In this document: piece after piece, positions 16,274-23,594 of the stretch | Position numbering within the stretch: position 1 is the stretch's first letter | How the letters are laid out: each line of letters opens with the position of its first letter | Source: Pseudomonas frederiksbergensis | GTDB lineage: Bacteria > Pseudomonadota > Gammaproteobacteria > Pseudomonadales > Pseudomonadaceae | Direction: 5' to 3' | Length of the DNA stretch: 64,000 bases | Assembly: GCF_003732705.1 (NCBI RefSeq) | Contig: NZ_MOBR01000020.1 | Span: 62,001 to 126,000 of the forward strand | The notes under the pieces: generated by a model | Database searches by the model: none | Told to the model about the DNA's origin: nothing | Seen by the model: the letters and a program-made list of their open reading frames with translations, nothing else | Position numbers and translations under genes: made by a program

Positions 16274-17668
16274 TCACAGCGCCTGCCAGCCGCCACCCAA
16301 CGCCTTGTACAACGCAATACTGGCCTGCAACCGCGACAGCTTCAGTTGCACGTTCAAATCCTGCGCCGCGTACAGCGTGCGTTGTGTCTCCAGCACTGTT
16401 AGCAAATCCTCGGCGCCGGCCTGGTAGCGGCTTTGGGCGATGTTGAACGCGGTTTGCGCCTGGCTCAGTTCTTCGCGTTGCCATTGGCGTTGTTCATCCA
16501 GCCCGCGAATGCTGTTGAGGGCTTTTTCGACGTCGGCGAAGCCATTGATGATCGCCCCGCGATAGGCCTGCAGCAGTTCTTCCTGGCGTGCCGTGGCTTT
16601 GTCGCGTTCGGCGCCGAGGCGGCCGTTGTTGAAGATCGGCGCCACCAGGCCGGCGGTGAGGTTGTAAAACGGGCTGCGCATGATGTCGCCCACGCTGTTG
16701 GCCCCCGAGCCGATGTTGGCGCTGAGGGTGAGGGCGGGCAGCATGGCGGCGCGGGCGACGGTGACGTCGGCCCGGGCGGCGGCCAGTTGCGCTTCGGCGC
16801 GAGCGATGTCCGGGCGCCGGCTCAGCAACTCGCTGGGCACGCCCGCACCGATCACGGGCCATTGCAGGTGGTCGAAAGATTCATCGATTGGTGCCAGTTC
16901 CTGCACCGGTCGGCCGAGCAGGGCGGCGAGGGTGATCAGCGATTCATCAGCTTGCTGCTGCACCGTCGGCAATTGCCGCTGCTGCGCCGCGACCAGGCTT
17001 TTTTGCTGGGCCAGTTCCAGGGCCGTGGCCGAGCCGGAATCGAAGCGGGTCTGCACCAGTTTCAACACACTTTGGGCGTTGGCCAGGTTGAGTTCGGCGA
17101 TGCGCCGCTGCTCGCGCAACGACAAGGTTTTGCTGTAGTTGTTGGCCACACCACTGAGCAACGTCAGCTCCACCGTGGCTTGATCGAATTCGCTGGCCTT
17201 GAGCCCGAACTGCGCACTGTCCCGGGACGCACGCTTGCCGCCCCAGAAATCGATTTCGTAACTGGCACTGAGATTGGCGTCGAAGTAATCCACGGCTTTG
17301 TTACTACTGTCGGCATCGAGCTGACTGTAGCCTTTGCCACGCAGCAGTTTCTGCCGGTTGGCGTTCCCCGTAGCCTTTATTTCCGGCAGCAAAGAACCAC
17401 CGGCAATCACCGTTCCCGCCTGGGCCTGACGCACCCGGGCGACCGCCGCCGTGAGGTCGAAACTGCCCACTCGGGCCTGTTCGATCAGGCGATCCAGCGG
17501 CGGACTGCCGAACTGCGTCCACCATTGCGCATTGCTGCGGGCGGCGTTATCGCTGTGGGGTGATTGCCACGTGGCGGGCGGCGTGAGGCCGCTGTCCGGG
17601 CGCGGGGCAGGGCTGCCGCACGCGCTGAGCAGCAGGCAGAGGGTCAACAGGCTCAATGGCGGCTTCAT
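16274..17668 (-). CDS. opmQ: Outer-membrane efflux lipoprotein OpmQ
   Basis: TolC/OprM-family outer-membrane channel of 464 residues, third part of the PvdRT-OpmQ pump that secretes and recycles pyoverdine. The start MKPPLSLLTLCLLLSACG (17668) gives a lipoprotein signal with lipobox LSAC; a longer frame to 17770 overlaps pvdT and is not needed. Two outer-membrane-efflux repeats of long helices (DLTAAVARVRQAQAG; FNIAQSRYQAGAEDLLTVLE) are visible. It begins seven bases after the pvdT stop, as the last gene of pvdR-pvdT-opmQ. Confidence 0.92.
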   Translation of the reverse strand: MKPPLSLLTLCLLLSACGSPAPRPDSGLTPPATWQSPHSDNAARSNAQWWTQFGSPPLDRLIEQARVGSFDLTAAVARVRQAQAGTVIAGGSLLPEIKATGNANRQKLLRGKGYSQLDADSSNKAVDYFDANLSASYEIDFWGGKRASRDSAQFGLKASEFDQATVELTLLSGVANNYSKTLSLREQRRIAELNLANAQSVLKLVQTRFDSGSATALELAQQKSLVAAQQRQLPTVQQQADESLITLAALLGRPVQELAPIDESFDHLQWPVIGAGVPSELLSRRPDIARAEAQLAAARADVTVARAAMLPALTLSANIGSGANSVGDIMRSPFYNLTAGLVAPIFNNGRLGAERDKATARQEELLQAYRGAIINGFADVEKALNSIRGLDEQRQWQREELSQAQTAFNIAQSRYQAGAEDLLTVLETQRTLYAAQDLNVQLKLSRLQASIALYKALGGGWQAL

Positions 17669-17675
17669 AGGTCGA

Positions 17676-19649
17676 TCATTCACTGGTAAGGGCCGTGACC
17701 GGGTCGAGCCGGGCAGCTTTGCGGGCCGGCATGAAGCCGAAGACAACACCGGTAACAAGGGCGCAGCCAAAGGCGCCGAGCACCGCCATCAACGAAAACG
17801 CGACGGCCACTTCGCTGAGCACCAGCACGCCGCCGACGATCAGCGCCAGGGCAATTCCGGCCAGGCCGCCGACCACCGAGAGCATCACCGCTTCGGTAAG
17901 GAACTGGCGCAGGATGTCGCGCTGACGGGCGCCGGTGGCCATGCGAATGCCGATCTCGCGGGTGCGTTCGCGCACGGTCATGAGCATGATGTTCATCACG
18001 CCGATACCGCCCACCAGCAACGAGATCGCGGCAATCGAGCCGAGCATCAGCGACAGGGTGTTCTGGGTCCGGGCTTCGGCCTGGATCATGGCCGCGTTGT
18101 TGGTCAATTCGAAATCCTGCTTGCCGCCGTGCAGACGTAACATCAACTGCTTGATCGCGGTTTCCGCTTGCTTGACCTTGCGTGCGTCGGCGGTTGCGAT
18201 GGCCACGTATTCGGGGTTGTGGGTGCCAAACAATCGGACACTGGCCGCCGAATAGGGAATGGCGATGCGGTTGTCGCTGTCGGAGTCGCCGGAACTGGCG
18301 CCTTTTTCCGCGAGCACGCCGACCACTTGAAACGGTACGTTTTCGATCAGGATGTACTGGCCGATGGGATTGGTGACATCCTTGAGCAATTTGCTGCGCA
18401 CCTTGTGGCCGATCACCGCGACTGCTGCGCCGGTTTTTTCATCGGCCTCGGTGAAGTAACTGCCCTGAACCACCGGCCAGTTGAAAATCGCCGGGAAATT
18501 GGTGTCGTTGCCACCGACGTAACTCAGGTGATCGACGTTGCCGAAACGCACGCCGGCCTCGGCGCCGTTGACCGGCATGATCCGTCGCACTTGCGGCAGG
18601 CTGGCCAGCGCGGCAACGTCGTCCAGGGTGATGACGCCGGGCGGTGTGCGCGGGTTCGGGGCCGAGCCGCTGAGGTAAATAATGTTCGAGCCGAACGCGC
18701 CCATCTGCGCCATGACCTGACGCTTGCTGCCTTCACCGACCGCCAGCATCACCACCACCGACGCCACGCCGATGATGATCCCGAGCAACGTCAGCGCGGT
18801 GCGGAACTTGTTGATCCACATCACCCGCCAAGCCGCGTGCACCGCATCCACCAGTTCGCCTTTCCAGGCGCCGGTGGCCTCGGCGCCTTCGGTCAGTCGC
18901 TTGCGCAGGTCCACGGCTTGCAACGCGCCGGGGTTGGCCGAGGTTTGTGCGCTGGGATCGTCGTGGGCGCTGTCGTGGATGATCAGGCCATCGCGGATTT
19001 CGATGATGCGTTTGGCGCGGGCCGCCACTTCGCGGTCGTGGGTGATCAGGATCACCACGTGGCCCTGGCTCGCCAGTTCGTCGAGCAAGGTCATGACCTC
19101 GGCGCCGCTGTGGCTGTCGAGGGCGCCGGTGGGTTCGTCGGCGAGGATGATGTGGCCGCCGTTCATCAGGGCGCGGGCAATCGACACCCGTTGTTGCTGG
19201 CCGCCGGAGAGTTGATGCGGACGGTTGCCGGTGCGCGTGGCCAGGCCGAGGCGGTCGAGCAGGGCGGCGGCGCGGGCGTGGCGTTCTGCGGCCGGGGTGC
19301 CTGCGTAAATCGCCGGCATCTCGACGTTTTCCTGGGCCGAGCCGGACGGGATCAGGTGATAGCCCTGGAACACAAAGCCGAACGCCTCGCGGCGTAGCCA
19401 GGCCAGTTCATCGCTGTCCAGGCCGGCAACGTTTTCCCCGGCGAAGCGGTATTCGCCCGAGGTCGGCCGGTCGAGGCAGCCGAGGATGTTCATCAACGTC
19501 GATTTGCCGGAGCCGGAAGCCCCGACAATCGCCACGAATTCGCCGGCATGGATTGCCAGGTCGATGCCGCGCAATACGTGAACTTGCGGAGCGTCACCGC
19601 CGCCGTAGGCTTTGCGGATGTCTTGCAGGTCGATCAAAGGCGTCTGCAT
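17676..19649 (-). CDS. pvdT: Pyoverdine efflux ABC transporter PvdT (MacB type)
   Basis: MacB-family inner-membrane transporter of 657 residues. N-terminal ATPase: Walker A GASGSGKST, signature LSGGQQQRVSIARAL, Walker B ILADEPTGALD. The C-terminal half has a first transmembrane helix near residue 285, a large periplasmic domain and the FtsX-type three-helix block (IGVMNIMLMTVRERTREIG). It works with the adaptor PvdR and channel OpmQ. Its ATG directly follows the pvdR stop codon with no spacer, indicating coupled translation. Confidence 0.94.
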   Translation of the reverse strand: MQTPLIDLQDIRKAYGGGDAPQVHVLRGIDLAIHAGEFVAIVGASGSGKSTLMNILGCLDRPTSGEYRFAGENVAGLDSDELAWLRREAFGFVFQGYHLIPSGSAQENVEMPAIYAGTPAAERHARAAALLDRLGLATRTGNRPHQLSGGQQQRVSIARALMNGGHIILADEPTGALDSHSGAEVMTLLDELASQGHVVILITHDREVAARAKRIIEIRDGLIIHDSAHDDPSAQTSANPGALQAVDLRKRLTEGAEATGAWKGELVDAVHAAWRVMWINKFRTALTLLGIIIGVASVVVMLAVGEGSKRQVMAQMGAFGSNIIYLSGSAPNPRTPPGVITLDDVAALASLPQVRRIMPVNGAEAGVRFGNVDHLSYVGGNDTNFPAIFNWPVVQGSYFTEADEKTGAAVAVIGHKVRSKLLKDVTNPIGQYILIENVPFQVVGVLAEKGASSGDSDSDNRIAIPYSAASVRLFGTHNPEYVAIATADARKVKQAETAIKQLMLRLHGGKQDFELTNNAAMIQAEARTQNTLSLMLGSIAAISLLVGGIGVMNIMLMTVRERTREIGIRMATGARQRDILRQFLTEAVMLSVVGGLAGIALALIVGGVLVLSEVAVAFSLMAVLGAFGCALVTGVVFGFMPARKAARLDPVTALTSE

Positions 19650-20822
19650 TCAGCCGCCACTCCCGTCAGCCGGGCCAATCAACAGGTGATCGCCTTCGTC
19701 GAGGCCATCGAGGATCTGCACGTTCAGGCGATCACTGATGCCGGTGCGTACTGTCCGTTGTTGGATGGCGCCGTTTTTTGCGACGACTTGTGCGGTTTGA
19801 GTGTCGGCCTGCGTGCCGCCCTGCAACGCGGCAATTGGTGCGGTGAGGACGTTTTTCGCCTGATCGGAAACGAAGAACACCTGGGTGGTCATTTCTGCCA
19901 TCAAGGCGTTGTCGGTGTTGTCGACGTCGAGCAGCACGGTGTACAGCACCACGCGACCGGTGCCGCTTTTGCTCGAGCTGGCGGGGCTGCCGCCACCCTG
20001 GCTGGTCTGGTCCAGGGGTTTGGGCGGGATTGGCAAGATCTGCCGCACGGTGCTGCTCCAGCGCCGGGTGCCGCCGCTGAGGGTGGTGAACCAGGCGTTC
20101 ATGCCGGGTTTGACGTGGCCGATGTCCGCTTCCGAGACTTCGGCCCACACCGTCATCGGCGACAGTTTTGCAATCCGCAGAATCAACGGCGTCTGCTGCT
20201 GGGCGTTGAGCGTCTGGCCTTCCCGGGCATCGAGGGCGACCACGGTTCCGTTCATTGGCGCGTAAATGCGGGTGTAGCCAAGTTCGGCTTGATCACTGCG
20301 CAGGCTGGCCTGGGCCTGGCGGATCTGCGCCTGGAACATGTCCATGCGCGCCTGGGTGGCACGCAGTTCGGCCTGGGCGGTCTGCACGTCTTCGGCCCGG
20401 GTCGCGCCGCCGGCGGCGAGGTTCTGCTGGCGCTGGAATTTCTGCCGAGCGAGTTCGTGTTGGGCCTTTTGCTCCTCAAGTTGCGCCTTGAGGTTGTCGA
20501 TGGAAAAACGCCCGGCGTCGAGTTTGGCCTGTTGGGTGGACGGATCGATTTCCACCAGCAGGTCGCCTTCCTTGACCACGTCGCCGACTTCCACATGGAT
20601 CTTGTGGATCTGCCCCGACGCCTGGGCGCCGACATCGACATAACGCCGTGGTTGCAGAGTGCCCAGTGCCGTGACGCTGCTTTCGATGTCGCCGCGGGTC
20701 ACCTGGACCGTGGCGAATTGATCGCGGCCAGGAGGGAGGATCTGCCAGGCCGCGACGGCGATGACGGGGATCAGACAAAGGGCTACAAGCAGGGCGCGTC
20801 GGGTGTGTCGGGGACGTTTCAT
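19650..20822 (-). CDS. pvdR: Pyoverdine efflux membrane-fusion protein PvdR
   Basis: MacA-type periplasmic adaptor of 390 residues. One N-terminal anchor (ALLVALCLIPVIAVAAWQIL), then barrel-sandwich halves around a coiled coil (RDQFATVQVTRG ... GDLLVEIDP ... TRIYAPMNGTVV). ATG 20822 (MKRPRHTRR) is chosen; the frame is open to 20876. A perfect inverted repeat CTGTCGG-AAGG-CCGACAG lies in the untranslated leader (20892-20909), between the start and the iron-starvation box at 20931-20954. First gene of pvdRT-opmQ. Confidence 0.93.
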   Translation of the reverse strand: MKRPRHTRRALLVALCLIPVIAVAAWQILPPGRDQFATVQVTRGDIESSVTALGTLQPRRYVDVGAQASGQIHKIHVEVGDVVKEGDLLVEIDPSTQQAKLDAGRFSIDNLKAQLEEQKAQHELARQKFQRQQNLAAGGATRAEDVQTAQAELRATQARMDMFQAQIRQAQASLRSDQAELGYTRIYAPMNGTVVALDAREGQTLNAQQQTPLILRIAKLSPMTVWAEVSEADIGHVKPGMNAWFTTLSGGTRRWSSTVRQILPIPPKPLDQTSQGGGSPASSSKSGTGRVVLYTVLLDVDNTDNALMAEMTTQVFFVSDQAKNVLTAPIAALQGGTQADTQTAQVVAKNGAIQQRTVRTGISDRLNVQILDGLDEGDHLLIGPADGSGG

Positions 20823-20930
20823 GCAGGGTTCCGGCCAAAGAAAATCGGCCCGTCGCTCAACTGGCGCGCAACACAAGGCGACAGCCGAGCGCTGTCGGAA
20901 GGCCGACAGACACGGGGAGCTGTCCTGTAA

Positions 20931-20954
20931 ACGAGGAGTGCAGGGAGGAATTTA
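20931..20954 (-). promoter_or_regulatory. Iron-starvation (PvdS) box of pvdRT-opmQ
   Basis: On the minus strand TAAAT (20950-20954), 16 bases, CGT (20931-20933), about 108 bases before the pvdR start. Confidence 0.8.
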
Positions 20955-21028
20955 AGCGCGGACACACAGAGTTACAGGTATAGAGCAGGACTATTTATCG
21001 GGCAAATCGAAACAGCACTTTAAATCTA

Positions 21029-21047
21029 TATGAGAATTACTATAAAT
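21029..21047 (+). promoter_or_regulatory. Possible Fur box upstream of the fpvI-like gene
   Basis: TATGAGAATTACTATAAAT is an AT-rich, partly palindromic stretch resembling a degenerate Fur box in an otherwise GC-rich region, about 95 bases before the start. By-eye similarity only. Confidence 0.35.
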
Positions 21048-21142
21048 TACGCGACTTAAATTGCCACCATCCTGCCACTGCCCATTCGGTGGTTGCGGAT
21101 CTGGTTCAAGGACAGAACCCGCACCTCGTGCGGCCGGGAGTC

Positions 21143-21625
21143 ATGTTGGAAAACTACTATCGCGAGCTGGTGTGTTTCCTGAACGCCAAGCTGGGCAACC
21201 GTCAGGTGGCCGAAGATGTGGTGCATGACGCTTATCTGCGGGTACTGGAGCGTTCCAGTGATACGCCGATCGAGCAGCCCCGGGCATTCCTCTATCGCAC
21301 CGCCCTCAATCTGGTGATCGACGACCATCGACGCAATGCCCTGCGCCAGGTCGAATCCCTGGAAGTGCTCGACAACGAAGAGCGCTTCTTCACCCCCTCG
21401 CCCCACACCAGCCTCGACCACGGCCAACGCCTGGCCATGCTCCAGCGCGCGCTGGCGGAACTGCCGAAGCTGTGCCGTGAGAGCTTCCTGTTGCGCAAGA
21501 TCGATGGCCTGTCGCACCCCGAGATCGCCGAGCACCTGGGCATTTCCCGGGCGCTGGTGGAGAAGCACATCGTCAATGCCATGAAACATTGCCGGGTGCG
21601 CATCAAGCAGTGGGACGCCCATTGA
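21143..21625 (+). CDS. fpvI: ECF sigma factor, FpvI-like
   Basis: Extracytoplasmic-function sigma factor of 160 residues with region 2 (LGNRQVAEDVVHDAYLRVLER, split as LGNRQVAEDVVHDAY and LRVLER) and region 4 HTH (LSHPEIAEHLGISRALVEKHIVNAM). In Pseudomonas FpvI directs transcription of the receptor gene fpvA and sits beside pvdA. The size and N-terminus (MLENYYRELVCFL) fit FpvI/FecI better than PvdS, which is longer. ATG 21143 with GGGAG upstream is chosen over 21089. No anti-sigma gene (fpvR) follows; pvdA comes next on the same strand behind its own box. PvdS remains a weaker alternative. Confidence 0.7.
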   Translation: MLENYYRELVCFLNAKLGNRQVAEDVVHDAYLRVLERSSDTPIEQPRAFLYRTALNLVIDDHRRNALRQVESLEVLDNEERFFTPSPHTSLDHGQRLAMLQRALAELPKLCRESFLLRKIDGLSHPEIAEHLGISRALVEKHIVNAMKHCRVRIKQWDAH

Positions 21626-21636
21626 TCCCTTGCGCT

Positions 21637-21660
21637 TAAATTTTTTTTCATTGTCCTCGT
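21637..21660 (+). promoter_or_regulatory. Iron-starvation (PvdS) box of pvdA
   Basis: TAAAT (21637-21641), 16 bases, CGT (21658-21660), about 97 bases before the pvdA start and 11 bases after the sigma-factor stop. Confidence 0.8.
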
Positions 21661-21757
21661 CCCTACTCAACAGACGATCTGCTGTCCTGCCTCAGGCCGG
21701 TCAGGTCACCCAGGCTTTATCCCCGCTGCTCCGGGGTTCATCCAGAGGACACTGGAA

Positions 21758-23095
21758 ATGACACAGGCAATTGCATCGCCCACCGTTCACGACCTGATCG
21801 GCATCGGTTTCGGCCCTTCGAACCTGGCGCTGGCCATCGCTCTGCAAGAGCGTGCACCGAACCAGGGTGAGCTGGATGTACTGTTTCTCGACAAACAGGC
21901 CGACTATCGCTGGCACGGCAACACCCTGGTGACCCAGAGCGAGTTGCAGATTTCCTTCCTCAAGGATCTGGTGACCCTGCGCAACCCGACCAGCCCATAC
22001 TCGTTCGTCAATTACCTCAAGCATCACGGGCGCCTGGTGGACTTCATCAACCTGGGCACGTTCTATCCGTGCCGCATGGAGTACAACGACTACCTGCGCT
22101 GGGTCGCCGGGCAGTTCACCGAGCAGAGCCGCTACGGTGAAGAAGTGCTGACCATCGAGCCGGTGCTGCACAACCAGCAGGTCGAAGCCCTGCGTGTGAT
22201 CTCCCGCGATACCCAGGGCCAGCAACATGTGCGCACCACCCGTTCGGTGGTGGTCAGCGCCGGCGGTACACCGCGCATTCCCGAAGCGTTCAAGGCGCTC
22301 AAGGATGACCGCCGCGTGTTCCACCACTCCCAGTACCTGGCGCAAATGGCCAAGCAGCCGTGCGTGAACAACCAACCGATGAGCATTGCGATCATCGGCG
22401 GCGGGCAGAGCGCGGCGGAAGCCTTTATCGACTTGAACGACAGCTTCCCGTCGGTGCAAGTGGACATGATCCTGCGCGGCTCGGCCCTGAAACCGGCGGA
22501 CGACAGCCCGTTTGTCAACGAAGTGTTCTCGCCGGAGTTCACTGACCTGGTGTTCCAGCAGGCCAGCAGCGAGCGTGAACGCCTGGTCAACGAGTACCAC
22601 AACACCAACTACTCGGTGGTGGACATCGACCTGATCGAACGCATCTACGGCATCTTCTATCGCCAGAAGGTGTCCGGGATCGCCCGCCACGCGTTCCGCA
22701 CTCTCACCACTATCGAAAAAGCCACCGCCACCGAGCGCGGGATCGAACTGGCGGTGCGCAACAACGCCACGGGCGAAGTCACGGTTCGGCAGTACGACGC
22801 GGTGGTCCTGGCCACCGGTTACGAGCGCCAGATGCACCGCAAACTGCTGGCGCCGCTGGAACAGTACCTGGGCGAGTTCGAGGTCGATCGCAACTACAAA
22901 CTGATCACCGACGAACGCTGCAAGGCGGGCATCTACATGCAGGGCTTCTGCCAGGCCAGCCACGGTTTGAGCGACACCTTGCTGTCGATCCTGCCGATTC
23001 GCGCCGATGAAATTGCCGGGTCGCTGTATGACCATGGCGAGTCCCGTGGGCATGGGCGGTCGGTGATGGATGTGTTGTTGGCCACTGCCAGCTAA
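21758..23095 (+). CDS. pvdA: L-ornithine N5-monooxygenase PvdA
   Basis: Flavin monooxygenase of 445 residues making N5-hydroxyornithine, the hydroxamate building block of pyoverdine, with NADPH and O2. Visible: FAD motif GIGFGPSNLALA, substrate-side segment LKDLVTLRNPTSPYSF, NADPH motif IAIIGGGQSAAEAF and the ATGY motif VVLATGYERQMH. Start ATG 21758 follows CCAGAGGACACTGGAA. Transcribed from its own iron-starvation promoter. Confidence 0.96.
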   Translation: MTQAIASPTVHDLIGIGFGPSNLALAIALQERAPNQGELDVLFLDKQADYRWHGNTLVTQSELQISFLKDLVTLRNPTSPYSFVNYLKHHGRLVDFINLGTFYPCRMEYNDYLRWVAGQFTEQSRYGEEVLTIEPVLHNQQVEALRVISRDTQGQQHVRTTRSVVVSAGGTPRIPEAFKALKDDRRVFHHSQYLAQMAKQPCVNNQPMSIAIIGGGQSAAEAFIDLNDSFPSVQVDMILRGSALKPADDSPFVNEVFSPEFTDLVFQQASSERERLVNEYHNTNYSVVDIDLIERIYGIFYRQKVSGIARHAFRTLTTIEKATATERGIELAVRNNATGEVTVRQYDAVVLATGYERQMHRKLLAPLEQYLGEFEVDRNYKLITDERCKAGIYMQGFCQASHGLSDTLLSILPIRADEIAGSLYDHGESRGHGRSVMDVLLATAS

Positions 23096-23105
23096 CCCCC
23101 ACCCT

Positions 23106-23216
23106 GATCGTTCCCACGCTCTGCGTGGGAATGCCTCAACGGACGCTCCGCGTCCGCTTTATAAAGGGACGCGGAGCGTCCCGGGCTGCATTCCCACGCG
23201 GAGCGTGGGAACGATC
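23106..23216. repeat. Long palindromic repeat, copy 1 (GATCGTTCCCACGCTC family)
   Basis: 111-base imperfect palindrome: outer arms GATCGTTCCCACGCTC, inner arms GACGCTCCGCGTCC. A second copy lies at 60198-60307. Different sequence family from the REPs. Confidence 0.88.
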
Positions 23217-23333
23217 ATCCTGAACCCTTCCTGAAGAACCCGCCGATTCCCCCGGCACTCGCCCAAGCATCGTTTACTCTCCAGAAATCGGGGCGTAAGC
23301 TTCGCGCGTTTTCATCAATAGCGGAGACCCACA

Positions 23334-23399
23334 GTGGGTACTTGTTCGAGTGACAGTAGTCGGCCGGTTTCGGTAACCGGCATTTTCTCGGCAAGCTAA
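23334..23399 (+). CDS. Candidate leader peptide of mgtA
   Basis: Reading frame of 21 codons from GTG 23334, preceded by GGAG with seven bases of spacing. The C-terminal half reads SSRPVSVTGIFSAS and is encoded across the hairpin GCCGGTT-TCG-GTAACCGGC, so ribosome position on this frame would change RNA folding. Leader peptides controlling Mg2+ transporters are known from enterobacteria (mgtL, corL), but this one has no similarity I can claim. Confidence 0.35.
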   Translation: MGTCSSDSSRPVSVTGIFSAS

Positions 23400-23402
23400 C
23401 GC

Positions 23403-23447
23403 GCAGTTTTTTTCTGCCGTTACCTTGCTGAAAAGCGAGTAGCGGCA
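23403..23447 (+). promoter_or_regulatory. Structured RNA leader of mgtA
   Basis: Following the candidate leader frame: GCAG-T7-CTGC (23403-23417), mutually exclusive with a 14-bp stem from 23415 to 23447 having one bulged C and a GAAA tetraloop (CTTGCT-GAAA-AGCGAG core). The untranslated region continues to 23594 without a recognised riboswitch class. Confidence 0.4.
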
Positions 23448-23594
23448 TCCCGATCGCGGCCAGTGGCGGCCCGATACCCGACGTCCCTCTCATCGACGCT
23501 GAACCGTGCGTGATGTTCGACTTGCCAGTCGTCATCGCGGCGACTCGACGCGCCTGCTCGACGGTTTCCCGGCTGACCCTGGGGGGCAACTGCC

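Noticed and set aside
21021..21064. TAAAT stretches before the FpvI-like gene as iron-starvation boxes
   Set aside because: None has CGT at 16 bases.
21143..21625. Calling this sigma factor PvdS
   Set aside because: Shorter than PvdS and with a FecI/FpvI-like N-terminus; position next to pvdA fits FpvI. Kept as an alternative only.
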